Shown: positions 1-7,878 of the stretch, one piece after another
Layout: the number at the start of each line of letters is the position of its first letter
Numbering within the stretch: the stretch's first letter is position 1
From: Rhodospirillales bacterium
GTDB taxonomy: Bacteria; Pseudomonadota; Alphaproteobacteria; Rhodospirillales; Casp-alpha2
DNA: 50,900 nucleotides
Assembly: GCA_021775095.1 (NCBI GenBank)
Contig: JAJFII010000072.1
Location: forward strand, 1-50,900
Direction of reading: 5' to 3'
Translations under genes and position numbers: made by a program
The notes under the pieces: model-generated
What the model was told of the DNA's origin: nothing
The model's input: the letters and a program-made list of their open reading frames with translations, nothing else
The model's database searches: none

Positions 1-417
1 GAGCCGTCCTCAATATGGCGAGACGTGAGCCTTCAAGAATGTCCATTAAACGAAAACGTCTCAAAGCCGCTTTAAACAAGGAGTTCAGAACCAAACTAAT
101 CGTTTGTTAATAATTTATGATTTTGCCCTGGTCGCCAACGACCATGTCAACGCGCATGGCGGTATCAAGAAAAGCACGTTTCAGTTAGCTGGATGATGCT
201 TCTATTTGGATTTTTGGATAAATTGTAAGGCGCAAACCTAATTGACCTACCCAAGAGATAGGTAACTCCGTCGCTCCTTCAAGGAGCAGTGTTGGACGGC
301 AATACCCCCCCCCCCCTCCTTCCCGAATCCATTACTTCTAATAATGGTGGTATTACCATATTTATTACTACTTGAATTGCGCCATGTATTAGTGGTTCCA
401 ATTAGGGAAATATCGTT
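1..417. other. Left-edge non-coding stretch with C12 tract
   Basis: No convincing gene is seen here. Two short open frames run in from the left edge (stops at 73-75 and 108-110); the second encodes a Lys/Arg-rich tail and could be the 3' end of a gene lying outside the window, but it is too short to name. Positions 305-316 are twelve consecutive C residues. A small hairpin pairs 329-334 with 342-347 and could help end the minus-strand gene that stops at 418, although no U-tract follows it on that strand. Confidence 0.5.
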
Positions 418-1740
418 CTAAGGGCGAATGAAGTGCAACGTTTGGAAGTTGGCCCGGTAGTCGGCAACCTGTTTTGCCAATGCGGCACTGTTGTTTGTCG
501 TCAGGGCACGGGTCATCAGTTCGGCCAGGGTCTCAACATCTGAAACGCTTACACCCCATCTCGCCAATTCCGGCGTGCCGATGCGCAATCCATTCAAATC
601 ACCCTCAATGGCGGCCGTCGGCAGACCGATCCCGCAGGCCAGGAATCCCGACTGACGTAACTTTTTCGATGCCGCCTGGCCACCGCCATAGGCCGCCGCT
701 TCGATGGCAAACTGGTGTGATTGGGTGAACCCGTTTTTTTCGTCAAAAACCGGGACGCCCCGTTTGTTAAGGGCGTTGGCGAGGGCACCAGCGACATCAA
801 CCATGGTTTTCGCATAGTCTTTGCCATGGTCGCGCCAATCCAGCAGAGTCAACGCCAGTGCGGCAGATTTACTGGCGTCGAAATTCGCAGTCATGCCGGG
901 AAAGGCAATGCGATCAAGCCGTTTGGCGATTTCCTTGTCATTTGAGACAATCAATCCGCCGGCCGGGCCGCCTAAACTTTTGTAGGTGCTCATGGTCATC
1001 AGATGGGCCCCTTCGGCAATCGGATTGGGCCAGGCGCCGCCGGCGATAATTCCGCATTGGTGGGCCGCATCAAACAAAACCTTTGCGCCGCACTGATCGG
1101 CTATTTTACGGATTTCGCTGACCGGATGGGGGACCAGATTGAGACTGCCGCCAATGGTTATGAGCTTTGGCTGCACGTTATTAGACATTTGGCGCAGGCC
1201 ATCGATATCAACCGTGTAGCCATCGTCACTGACCGGTGCCGCATGGATGTTAAGACCAAAAAGGCCGGCGCAGCCGTCGGCGTGGTGGGTGACATGACCT
1301 CCAATCGTCGCAGGCGGTACAATGATCGAATCCCCGGGTTTGCAGGTTGCCATAAAACCGTAGAGATTGGCCATGGCACCGGAGGCGACGCGAATTTCCG
1401 CGAAACGAGTTTGAAAAATCTCGGCACTGAGTTCGGAAGTGATGACTTCAATTTCCTCGATGGCTTCCAGGCCCATCTCGTATTTGTCGCCGGGATAACC
1501 CAGGGACGGCCGCGAACCCAAACCCGCGGCAAGCGCCGCTTCGGCCCGCGGGTTCATGACGTTGGTTGCCGGGTTCAAATTAAAACAGGTTTGCTCATGG
1601 ATGGTGCGGTTTTCGGTAATCAGTTGGTTTATCCGGGTCTCGACGGCGGACGAACTGGAGGCAGAAGTGAGATCTGCAAAGCGCTGTATGTAGTCATTGC
1701 AATCCACAGGAATCCAGTCTCGGGAACTCATGGCGGTCAT
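418..1740 (-). CDS. Serine hydroxymethyltransferase-like PLP enzyme
   Basis: A fold-type I PLP enzyme of about 440 residues, slightly longer than housekeeping GlyA. The Schiff-base lysine is in STYKSLGGPAGG (near residue 254), corresponding to the THKTLRGPRGG of GlyA, and the cofactor-ring Asp/His pair is in FDAAHQCG (about 224-227). An ENR and GYPG segment of the SHMT type is present near the N-terminus. The divergence from GlyA and the catabolic neighbourhood suggest a paralogue acting on another beta-hydroxy or alpha-methyl amino acid rather than the main one-carbon enzyme; that is inference. ATG 1740 is preferred to the upstream GTG 1749 because AGGAG lies 8 bases before it. Divergent from the LysR gene, which probably regulates it. 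Confidence 0.8.
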   Translation of the reverse strand: MTAMSSRDWIPVDCNDYIQRFADLTSASSSSAVETRINQLITENRTIHEQTCFNLNPATNVMNPRAEAALAAGLGSRPSLGYPGDKYEMGLEAIEEIEVITSELSAEIFQTRFAEIRVASGAMANLYGFMATCKPGDSIIVPPATIGGHVTHHADGCAGLFGLNIHAAPVSDDGYTVDIDGLRQMSNNVQPKLITIGGSLNLVPHPVSEIRKIADQCGAKVLFDAAHQCGIIAGGAWPNPIAEGAHLMTMSTYKSLGGPAGGLIVSNDKEIAKRLDRIAFPGMTANFDASKSAALALTLLDWRDHGKDYAKTMVDVAGALANALNKRGVPVFDEKNGFTQSHQFAIEAAAYGGGQAASKKLRQSGFLACGIGLPTAAIEGDLNGLRIGTPELARWGVSVSDVETLAELMTRALTTNNSAALAKQVADYRANFQTLHFIRP

Positions 1741-1786
1741 TTTATGCACTCCTGAAATTTATCTGGGGCAATTAAACCAGCGGACG

Positions 1787-1816
1787 TTGACAGGCGCAAA
1801 TCAGTTTATGTAAAAT
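1787..1816 (+). promoter_or_regulatory. Putative sigma70 promoter of the LysR gene
   Basis: TTGACA at 1787-1792 and TAAAAT at 1811-1816 are separated by 18 bases, about 28 bases before the LysR start. The region is also the only spacer between the divergent SHMT-like and LysR genes, so LysR autoregulatory binding would be expected here. Confidence 0.5.
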
Positions 1817-1843
1817 TACGCGTAGAAAAACTAGGGGTAAAGT

Positions 1844-2722
1844 ATGGTCTCTCCACCGCGCCCGAAAGGCCCGCCGCTCAATGCCCTTCGGGCCTTCGAA
1901 GCGGCCGCCCGTCTCGGTGGATTCGCCGCTGCGGCAAATGAACTGCTGGTAACCCCCGGGGCGATCGCTCAACACATTAAAACCCTGGAAAGCTGGATTG
2001 GCGACGATTTATTTGTGCGAAAATCCCAAGGGGTCCGGTTAACCCGTCTGGGAGAAGGGGTGGCCGGTGAGTTTTGTATTGCCTTTGATCGTCTGGGAGA
2101 AGCCGTCGATAAACTTCGCAATCTGGCCCCACGGACAGAAATCCGAATTGCCACCCTGCCAAGTATCGCCCAGCTCTGGTTGTCGCCGCGTATGCCGGCG
2201 ATCAGAGATGCCGTCCGACAAACAACGTTTTCCATTATCGCGACCGAAGCGCCCTTAAACCTGCTTCGCGAACCGGTCGATTTGAATTTATTTTTTGAAC
2301 CCAAAGACGGCAGGCCAAATTCAATTCAGATCGCTCAGGATTTTCTTTATCCGGTCTGTGCACCGCACAGCGCCGCCGCTTATAAAAACCTTGAGGATTT
2401 ATCTGCGGCCAGCTTTTTGCATGATTCGACATGGTCGGAGGATTGGCAACACTGGCTTGAGGAACAGCCGGTTAAGGCGGATATCGATACCAGGGGCGCA
2501 ACCTACTCCCTCTATGCCCTGGCGGTTGAAGAAGCGATAAATGGCAGCGGTTTGCTCATGGGCCACGACGTGCTGGTCAATTCCCATGTGCAAAACGGCC
2601 AACTGGTGGCTCTGTTCGATTTTAAAATGCCTCTTGAAACCTGTTTAACAGTAACTTTCGCCAAACCGCCGGTGGCGAATTCAGCCCTGGCAAAAGTAAT
2701 TGCCGTTCTTCAATCCAGCTGA
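1844..2722 (+). CDS. LysR-family regulator (GcvA-like)
   Basis: A 292-residue LysR-type regulator. The winged helix-turn-helix covers residues 12-75 (LNALRAFEAAARLGGFAAAA, then the recognition helix around TPGAIAQHIKTLE). The rest is the two-lobed periplasmic-binding-like effector domain. The proline-rich start (PPRPKGPPLNALRAFE) and helix sequence resemble the GcvA/AmpR subgroup. It is transcribed away from the SHMT-like gene and is followed after about 110 bases by the SMP-30 operon, so it sits between the two units it is likely to control. The effector cannot be read from the sequence. Confidence 0.9.
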   Translation: MVSPPRPKGPPLNALRAFEAAARLGGFAAAANELLVTPGAIAQHIKTLESWIGDDLFVRKSQGVRLTRLGEGVAGEFCIAFDRLGEAVDKLRNLAPRTEIRIATLPSIAQLWLSPRMPAIRDAVRQTTFSIIATEAPLNLLREPVDLNLFFEPKDGRPNSIQIAQDFLYPVCAPHSAAAYKNLEDLSAASFLHDSTWSEDWQHWLEEQPVKADIDTRGATYSLYALAVEEAINGSGLLMGHDVLVNSHVQNGQLVALFDFKMPLETCLTVTFAKPPVANSALAKVIAVLQSS

Positions 2723-2770
2723 ACACAGGCCAATGTGTTGGCCAGGTTTCGACTCGGGTTCGACCAGGCA

Positions 2771-2806
2771 TTGACAGGGATGAAAACAATGAATACATTA
2801 ATGTAT
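2771..2806 (+). promoter_or_regulatory. Promoter with palindromic operator before SMP-30 operon
   Basis: TTGACA at 2771-2776 is followed after 17 bases by TACATT at 2794-2799. A perfect 14-base palindrome, ATACATTAATGTAT, occupies 2793-2806 and covers the -10 box and the expected transcription start. This is the layout of a repressor operator. The palindrome is not obviously a LysR site (T-N11-A), so a GntR- or MarR-type repressor encoded elsewhere is possible. Confidence 0.5.
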
Positions 2807-2831
2807 ACGTTAAACTGTGCAAAGCCTCCCG

Positions 2832-3806
2832 ATGATCCCGCATCCCATTGACCTCGACGATCTGACTTTTATCGGTGCAGGATTGGTGCGGCCGGAATGT
2901 GTTCTCGCGGTCCGTACGGGGCATCTGTGCGTCGCGGATTTCAGGGGCGGCGTTACGATTATTCATCCCCACGGTGCCATTGAAACGGTTCTGGCAACGG
3001 GTTCACAATTTAAACCGAAACCGAACGGCATCTGTATTCAACACGACGGAAGTTTTCTGTTGGCGCATTTGGGTGCGGACGACGGCGGGGTCTATCACTT
3101 GACCCGTAAGGGGCAGCTGAAACCGTTTTTGCTGGAGGTCGACGGTGCGCCCTTACCACCGGCAAACTATGTGCACAGGGACACGAGCGGACGGGTATGG
3201 ATTACCGTCAGCACACGTTTGACGCCCAGGTCACTGGGTTACCGAGGCGACAATGCGGATGGGTTTATTGTTTTGGTTGATGACCGGGGCGCTCGGATTG
3301 TCGCTGACGGTTTGGGCTATACCAATGAATGTGTGGTGCACCCGCGCGGTGACAAACTCTATGTAAACGAAACCTTCCAAAAACGCCTGTCGAAATTTGA
3401 GATCGCGACGGACGGTTCGCTGTCCAACAAAACCACCGTGGCGAATTTTGGCCCCGGTACCTTTCCCGATGGTCTGACCTTTGATCGGGAAGGTGCCGTA
3501 TGGATCACCAGTATTGTCAGCAATCGGGTTATCCGAATTACCCCGGATGGGCAACAGACCCTGGTTCTTGAAGATCATGACTCCGACCATGTGGCCGCTG
3601 CCGAGGCGGCCTTTCAGGACGGCACCATGGGCCGTCGTCATTTGGATTTTGGGTCGGGAAAACAGCTTAAAAATATCTCAAGCCTGGCTTTCGGCGGGGC
3701 GGATTTAAAAACCGCCTATCTGGGCTGCCTGTTGGGTGACCAAATTGCCACTTTTGCCGCACCGGTTGCCGGGCACCCACCCAGCCACTGGGGTGTTCAG
3801 TTTTAG
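2832..3806 (+). CDS. SMP-30/gluconolactonase/LRE family protein
   Basis: A six-bladed beta-propeller hydrolase of the SMP-30 family (about 324 residues from ATG 2832; a GTG at 2817 would add five). The three metal ligands of the family are recognisable in order: Glu in RPECVLA near the start, Asn in GYTNECVV, and Asp in PDGLTFD. Family members open sugar-acid or hydroxy-acid lactones in the cytosol. It begins a tightly packed operon with the dehydrogenase at 3831 (24-base gap) and the oxidoreductase at 4968. The combination suggests oxidation of a polyhydroxy compound to a lactone, ring opening, then oxidation or decarboxylation. The true substrate is unknown. Confidence 0.8.
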   Translation: MIPHPIDLDDLTFIGAGLVRPECVLAVRTGHLCVADFRGGVTIIHPHGAIETVLATGSQFKPKPNGICIQHDGSFLLAHLGADDGGVYHLTRKGQLKPFLLEVDGAPLPPANYVHRDTSGRVWITVSTRLTPRSLGYRGDNADGFIVLVDDRGARIVADGLGYTNECVVHPRGDKLYVNETFQKRLSKFEIATDGSLSNKTTVANFGPGTFPDGLTFDREGAVWITSIVSNRVIRITPDGQQTLVLEDHDSDHVAAAEAAFQDGTMGRRHLDFGSGKQLKNISSLAFGGADLKTAYLGCLLGDQIATFAAPVAGHPPSHWGVQF

Positions 3807-3830
3807 AACTATTTTCAAAGGACTTAGCTC

Positions 3831-4937
3831 ATGAATAACAAAAAGACATTCGCCATCGCCGTCATGCCAGGCGACGGCATCGGAACGGAAATTATGACAC
3901 CCTGCCTGGAAGTAATGAGCGCCGCTATGGAACGGGCTGGCGGCGTTGAAATGGACTTTACGACCCTGGAAGCCGGGGCCACCTGTTATACCAAACATGG
4001 GGACGCCTTTCCCGAAGACTCCCAAAAAGTCGCAAAATCCGCCGATGCAATATTGTTGGGTGCCATGGGATTGCCATCGGTACGATATCCCAACGGCACG
4101 GAAATCGCGCCGCAACTGGATTTAAGGTTCGACCTGGGATTATATGCCGGGGTACGACCGTTTCGGGCGGTTCCGGGCATTCCGACCCCTTTGGCCGATC
4201 CGCGTGCCAAGGATATCGATTTTGTCCTGATTCGAGAATCGACGGAGGGGTTGTTTGCCTCCCATGGCAAGGGCACGGTTGAGGACGACAAAATCGCCAA
4301 GGAAACCCTAGTCATCACCCGCGACGTATCCGAACGCCTGTTTGATTTTTCCTTTTCTCTGGCCGCTCAAAGAAAGGCCAACGGATCACAAGGTAAAGTC
4401 AGTTGCATCGATAAAGCCAATGTCTTTTTGGCCTTTGCATTTTTCCGTAAAATTTTTGACGAGCGCGCGGCATTTCATCCCGAGCTGATCGCAGATCACG
4501 CGTATATTGATGCCACGGCTCTGAATATGGTGCGCAGTCCCCTGGCCTTTGACGTGATGGTCACCGAGAACATGTTCGGTGATATTCTGTCTGATCTGGG
4601 CGCCGCCCTGGTTGGTGGCATGGGCATGGCACCATCGGCAGATATTGGTGATGATCATGCCGTATTCCAGCCGTGCCACGGCAGCGCGCCGGATATTATG
4701 GGCCAGGGCAAAGCCAACCCAACGGCGATGTTCATGTCGGCGGCGATGATGCTGGACTGGCTCGGGAACCAACATGATGTCGCTGCCTGCACCAAAGCAG
4801 CGGAACTTTTGAATGCAGCCATCGACCACGCTTTTGGCGCTGGCAATCTGATGCCTTTTGAGCTGGCCGGGCAATCGGGCACCACGGCAATTACTGATGC
4901 CGTCCTGGCAGCGTTTGATCATCTCGATCCGGCTTGA
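3831..4937 (+). CDS. Isocitrate/isopropylmalate dehydrogenase family protein
   Basis: A 368-residue NAD(P)-dependent beta-decarboxylating dehydrogenase. The N-terminal GDGIG motif, the catalytic lysine in CIDKANVF, the Mg-binding ENMFGDILSD segment and the nucleotide-binding CHGSAPD segment are all present. Length and motifs fit 3-isopropylmalate, tartrate or D-malate dehydrogenases. No leuC or leuD is adjacent, and it lies in an operon with a lactonase and a Gfo/Idh oxidoreductase, so a catabolic 2-hydroxy-acid (tartrate/malate-like) substrate is more likely than leucine synthesis; this is inference. A ribosome-binding site AAAGGA lies about 9 bases before the ATG. Confidence 0.85.
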   Translation: MNNKKTFAIAVMPGDGIGTEIMTPCLEVMSAAMERAGGVEMDFTTLEAGATCYTKHGDAFPEDSQKVAKSADAILLGAMGLPSVRYPNGTEIAPQLDLRFDLGLYAGVRPFRAVPGIPTPLADPRAKDIDFVLIRESTEGLFASHGKGTVEDDKIAKETLVITRDVSERLFDFSFSLAAQRKANGSQGKVSCIDKANVFLAFAFFRKIFDERAAFHPELIADHAYIDATALNMVRSPLAFDVMVTENMFGDILSDLGAALVGGMGMAPSADIGDDHAVFQPCHGSAPDIMGQGKANPTAMFMSAAMMLDWLGNQHDVAACTKAAELLNAAIDHAFGAGNLMPFELAGQSGTTAITDAVLAAFDHLDPA

Positions 4938-4967
4938 CCATGGGGACGCCACCGGGGGACACGGCCA

Positions 4968-5999
4968 ATGGGTAAAACAGTTCGTATTGCGGCGATCGGG
5001 ATCGGTTATTTCAGTCAGTTTCACCTGCAGGGTTGGTCTGAATTGGCGGCGGCGGAGTTGGTCGGGCTCTGTTCGCGAGATCAAAGGGCCCTCAAGGCAG
5101 CGGCCCGCACCTATGGCGTTACCGGGCATTACCAGGATCTTGAAACTATGCTCGACCAGGAAACCCCCGATCTACTCGATATTATTACGCCGCCTCAGAC
5201 CCATGTTCCGTTCATCCGCGCCGCTTTTAGGCGGGGTATTGCCGTGGTCTGCCAAAAACCCTTTACCACCAGTCTTCATGAGGCCCGGGAAATGGCCGCG
5301 TTATCCGAGGAAACGGGAATACCGCTGATTGTCCATGAAAATTTTCGCTTCCAGCCCTGGTATACGGAAATTAAACGGCAACTGGATAGTGGCACCCTCG
5401 GCGACCCCTATCAAATCACCTTTCGTTTGCGTCCGGGGGATGGCCAGGGGCCGGCTGCTTATCTGGACCGACAACCCTATTTTCAAAAAATGGATCGTTT
5501 CCTTATCCATGAAACCGCAATTCATCAAATTGATGTGTTTCGTTATTTATTTGGCGATATTGCGGGCGTGACAGCCCGTCTGGCACGGCTTAATCCTGCC
5601 ATTTCCGGCGAAGACGCCGGACTCGTGATCTTCGAATTTGAAAATGGCTGCCGTGGGCTGTTTGACGGCAATCGTTTATCCGATCACATTGCCGATAACC
5701 GACGCTTGACCATGGGCGAAGTTGTCATAGAGGGGGCGAAGGCGAGTTTGCGTCTGGACGGCAATGGGCGCTTGTATAGGCGCAGCCATGGGGGAAACCA
5801 AGAACAACAAATTTCCTTTCAATGGCGTGACCGGGGGTTCGGGGGGGATTGTGTATTTCTCTTTGAACAGCATGTGGTCGAACATTTTGTGGGCAATACA
5901 CCGCTTATGAATACCGCCCGCGGGTACCTGAAAAACCTGGAAATCGAAGAGGCTGTTTACAGATCTCAGTCGGAAAACAGACACATACTGATGTCTTAA
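4968..5999 (+). CDS. Gfo/Idh/MocA family oxidoreductase
   Basis: A 343-residue NAD(P)-binding oxidoreductase. The Rossmann start AIGIGYFSQFH, the QKPF motif (usually EKP) near residue 96, and the later HETAIHQIDVFRYLFG segment with the catalytic His region fit the Gfo/Idh/MocA family, whose members oxidise or reduce sugars, inositols and related polyols. It follows the IPMDH-type gene by 30 bases in the same operon. Its stop codon overlaps by 4 bases the stop end of the convergent ABM-domain gene. The E-to-Q change in the EKP motif is a mild oddity; the lysine that interacts with the nucleotide is kept. Confidence 0.85.
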   Translation: MGKTVRIAAIGIGYFSQFHLQGWSELAAAELVGLCSRDQRALKAAARTYGVTGHYQDLETMLDQETPDLLDIITPPQTHVPFIRAAFRRGIAVVCQKPFTTSLHEAREMAALSEETGIPLIVHENFRFQPWYTEIKRQLDSGTLGDPYQITFRLRPGDGQGPAAYLDRQPYFQKMDRFLIHETAIHQIDVFRYLFGDIAGVTARLARLNPAISGEDAGLVIFEFENGCRGLFDGNRLSDHIADNRRLTMGEVVIEGAKASLRLDGNGRLYRRSHGGNQEQQISFQWRDRGFGGDCVFLFEQHVVEHFVGNTPLMNTARGYLKNLEIEEAVYRSQSENRHILMS

Positions 6000-6316
6000 A
6001 TCTCAGGCCGACGGGTCGTTATATCGTAGTCTCTGACAATATCGGCGACGCGAATGCGGTAATACTTAAAGATCGTGTTCTGTCCTTGTGCCTGTGCGGC
6101 GGTATGATCGATGTGGGTATACCAGCGCTGAACGGCTTCTTCATCCAGCCAAAAGGACAAGGATAAATACTTGTCAGGGTTTTTGAGGCTCTGAAATCGT
6201 TCGACGGAGACAAATCCGTTCGTCCGTTCAAGTTCTTCACGAAGCGATGCCGCGATGTCGAAATATTCATCAGCTTTCCCGTCGACGGGTTCGACCTCAA
6301 AGATTACGGCGATCAT
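5996..6316 (-). CDS. Antibiotic biosynthesis monooxygenase (ABM) domain protein
   Basis: A 106-residue single-domain protein with the dimeric alpha-beta-barrel ABM fold: MIAVIFEVEPVDGKADEYF at the start, then the helix with LREELERTNGFVSVERFQS and KYLSLSFWLDEEAVQRW. Members include small heme-degrading or quinol monooxygenases and many of unknown function. AGGAG lies 7 bases before the ATG. It converges on the Gfo/Idh gene with a 4-base overlap of the two 3' ends, so the two transcripts are antisense at their tails. Confidence 0.8.
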   Translation of the reverse strand: MIAVIFEVEPVDGKADEYFDIAASLREELERTNGFVSVERFQSLKNPDKYLSLSFWLDEEAVQRWYTHIDHTAAQAQGQNTIFKYYRIRVADIVRDYDITTRRPEI

Positions 6317-6360
6317 TTGAAACTCCTGAGTGGCGGGTGATGAATATATAGTGTCGTAAA

Positions 6361-6417
6361 AGACCGTCCGAAGCGATAGTTTAAGATGCCATAACCTAAT
6401 TTTTATTCGAACGGTTT
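6361..6417. promoter_or_regulatory. Inverted repeat upstream of sdaA
   Basis: AGACCGTCCGAA (6361-6372) and TTCGAACGGTTT (6406-6417) are inverted copies matching at 10 of 12 positions, with the second arm ending 6 bases before the serine ammonia-lyase start. It could be an operator or, in the mRNA, a hairpin that hides the weak ribosome-binding region. No function can be assigned from sequence alone. Confidence 0.3.
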
Positions 6418-6423
6418 ATTATT

Positions 6424-7806
6424 ATGCCCTATAGCGTTTTTGAATTATTCAAAGTCGGAATTGGCCCTTCCAGTTCGCATACCGTAGGTCCGATGGTTGC
6501 GGCCCGCCGATTTGTTGAGGAAATGAAGGCCGCCGGTGTCCTCGAATCCGTTGTCCGAGTGGAATCCCGGCTTTATGGGTCGCTTGCTTTTACGGGCGTT
6601 GGCCACGGTTCAGATAACGCCATTCTTTTGGGGCTATCGGGGGAGAATCCACATTTTGTGGCATCGGATCAGGTACCCCTTATTTTGGACCGAATTGGCC
6701 AGTCGAAAACCATTGATTTGGCCGGGTTCCATAAGATCGACTTCAATCGAGACAACGATTTGGTCTTTGATTATGGGCCGCCCCTGGCCGGTCATGCCAA
6801 TGGCATGCGGTTTTCCGCCTTCGATGTCGCCGGACAAACGGTCTCCAGTCAAATTTTTTATTCCGTAGGTGGGGGATTTATTGTAACCGACCCGGAATTA
6901 AAAAACCAAGAGGACGCCCGCGCAAACATGCCGGCTGCGCCCTATGACTTTCAGTCGTCGCGGGCAATGCTGGAAATGGGCGAAGCGTCCGGGTTATCAA
7001 TCCCAGAAATGATGTTGGCCAATGAAACCTCACAATTGTCGGAGACGGACGTGATGACCCGCATTGACGATATTTGGCAGGTTATGTACGACTGCATGGA
7101 ACGGGGGCTTGGTGCTGAGGGTCATTTGCCCGGCGGGCTGAATGTGCGCCGCCGCGCCAAACGAATTCATGACGAATTGCACAAAGACCGCGGTCGCAAC
7201 GCCCGCCAGCCACACGAATGTATGGATTGGATCAGCCTGTACGCGATCGCGGTCAATGAAGAGAACGCGTCGGGCGGGCGGATCGTGACGGCACCGACCA
7301 ATGGAGCCGCCGGCGTGATTCCCGCCGTTATCCGATATTATCTGGAATTTTGCCCAGGTGCCGACCAGAACGGCCTGCGTCAGTTTATCCTGACTGCCGC
7401 TGCCATTGGATCTTTGATAAAATCGAACGCGTCAATTTCCGGCGCGGAAGCCGGGTGCCAGGGTGAAGTGGGGTCCGCATCGGCAATGGCCGCCGCTGGT
7501 TTGTGTGCGGCCTTTGCCGGAACCAACGCGCAAATTGAAAATGCCGCTGAAATCGCCCTTGAACACCACCTGGGCATGACCTGCGACCCCGTCGGTGGAC
7601 TGGTGCAGATCCCCTGCATTGAACGCAACGCCATGGGGGCGGTTAAGGCCATTAATGCCGCCTCTCTTGCCTTAAAAGGCGACGGACAACATTTTGTATC
7701 GCTCGACGCGGTTATCGAGACCATGCGGCAAACCGGCGAGGACATGCAGACGAAATACAAGGAAACCAGCCAGGGTGGCTTGGCCGTCAACGTGGTGGCC
7801 TGTTAG
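6424..7806 (+). CDS. sdaA: L-serine ammonia-lyase (single-chain, Fe-S type)
   Basis: A 460-residue L-serine deaminase that converts L-serine to pyruvate and ammonia with a labile [4Fe-4S] cluster. The beta domain comes first ([20 protein letters not shown], which is diagnostic) and the alpha domain second ([48 protein letters not shown]). The conserved cysteines in EAGCQGE, TCDPVGG and IPCIERN fit cluster ligation. It is a separate unit from the upstream operon but its substrate is a product of SHMT-type chemistry, which makes a shared role in serine or hydroxy-amino-acid use plausible. The stop codon TAG is formed by the first bases of the palindrome at 7803-7876. Confidence 0.95.
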   Translation: MPYSVFELFKVGIGPSSSHTVGPMVAARRFVEEMKAAGVLESVVRVESRLYGSLAFTGVGHGSDNAILLGLSGENPHFVASDQVPLILDRIGQSKTIDLAGFHKIDFNRDNDLVFDYGPPLAGHANGMRFSAFDVAGQTVSSQIFYSVGGGFIVTDPELKNQEDARANMPAAPYDFQSSRAMLEMGEASGLSIPEMMLANETSQLSETDVMTRIDDIWQVMYDCMERGLGAEGHLPGGLNVRRRAKRIHDELHKDRGRNARQPHECMDWISLYAIAVNEENASGGRIVTAPTNGAAGVIPAVIRYYLEFCPGADQNGLRQFILTAAAIGSLIKSNASISGAEAGCQGEVGSASAMAAAGLCAAFAGTNAQIENAAEIALEHHLGMTCDPVGGLVQIPCIERNAMGAVKAINAASLALKGDGQHFVSLDAVIETMRQTGEDMQTKYKETSQGGLAVNVVAC

Positions 7807-7876
7807 AGCATCCGTCTTGATCACGGTTTCCTTTCGGCACATTTACGATTATCCCTGATCACAATGGATATTCTAA
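7803..7876. repeat. 74-bp palindromic unit between convergent genes
   Basis: TTAGAGCATCC... at 7803 is inverted at 7853-7876 (ends TTCTAA); the outer 24 bases match at 18 positions. The left end supplies the TAG stop of sdaA, and the right end stops 2 bases before the stop of the convergent PAS kinase gene. It could act as a two-way terminator or be a REP-like element. The opening TTAGAGCA is shared with repeat family 1 elsewhere in the window. Confidence 0.55.
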
Positions 7877-7878
7877 TT

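Noticed and set aside
1003-1755. 250-codon plus-strand ORF opposite the SHMT-like gene
   Set aside because: It is antisense to a gene with clear PLP motifs, and its product shows no domain.
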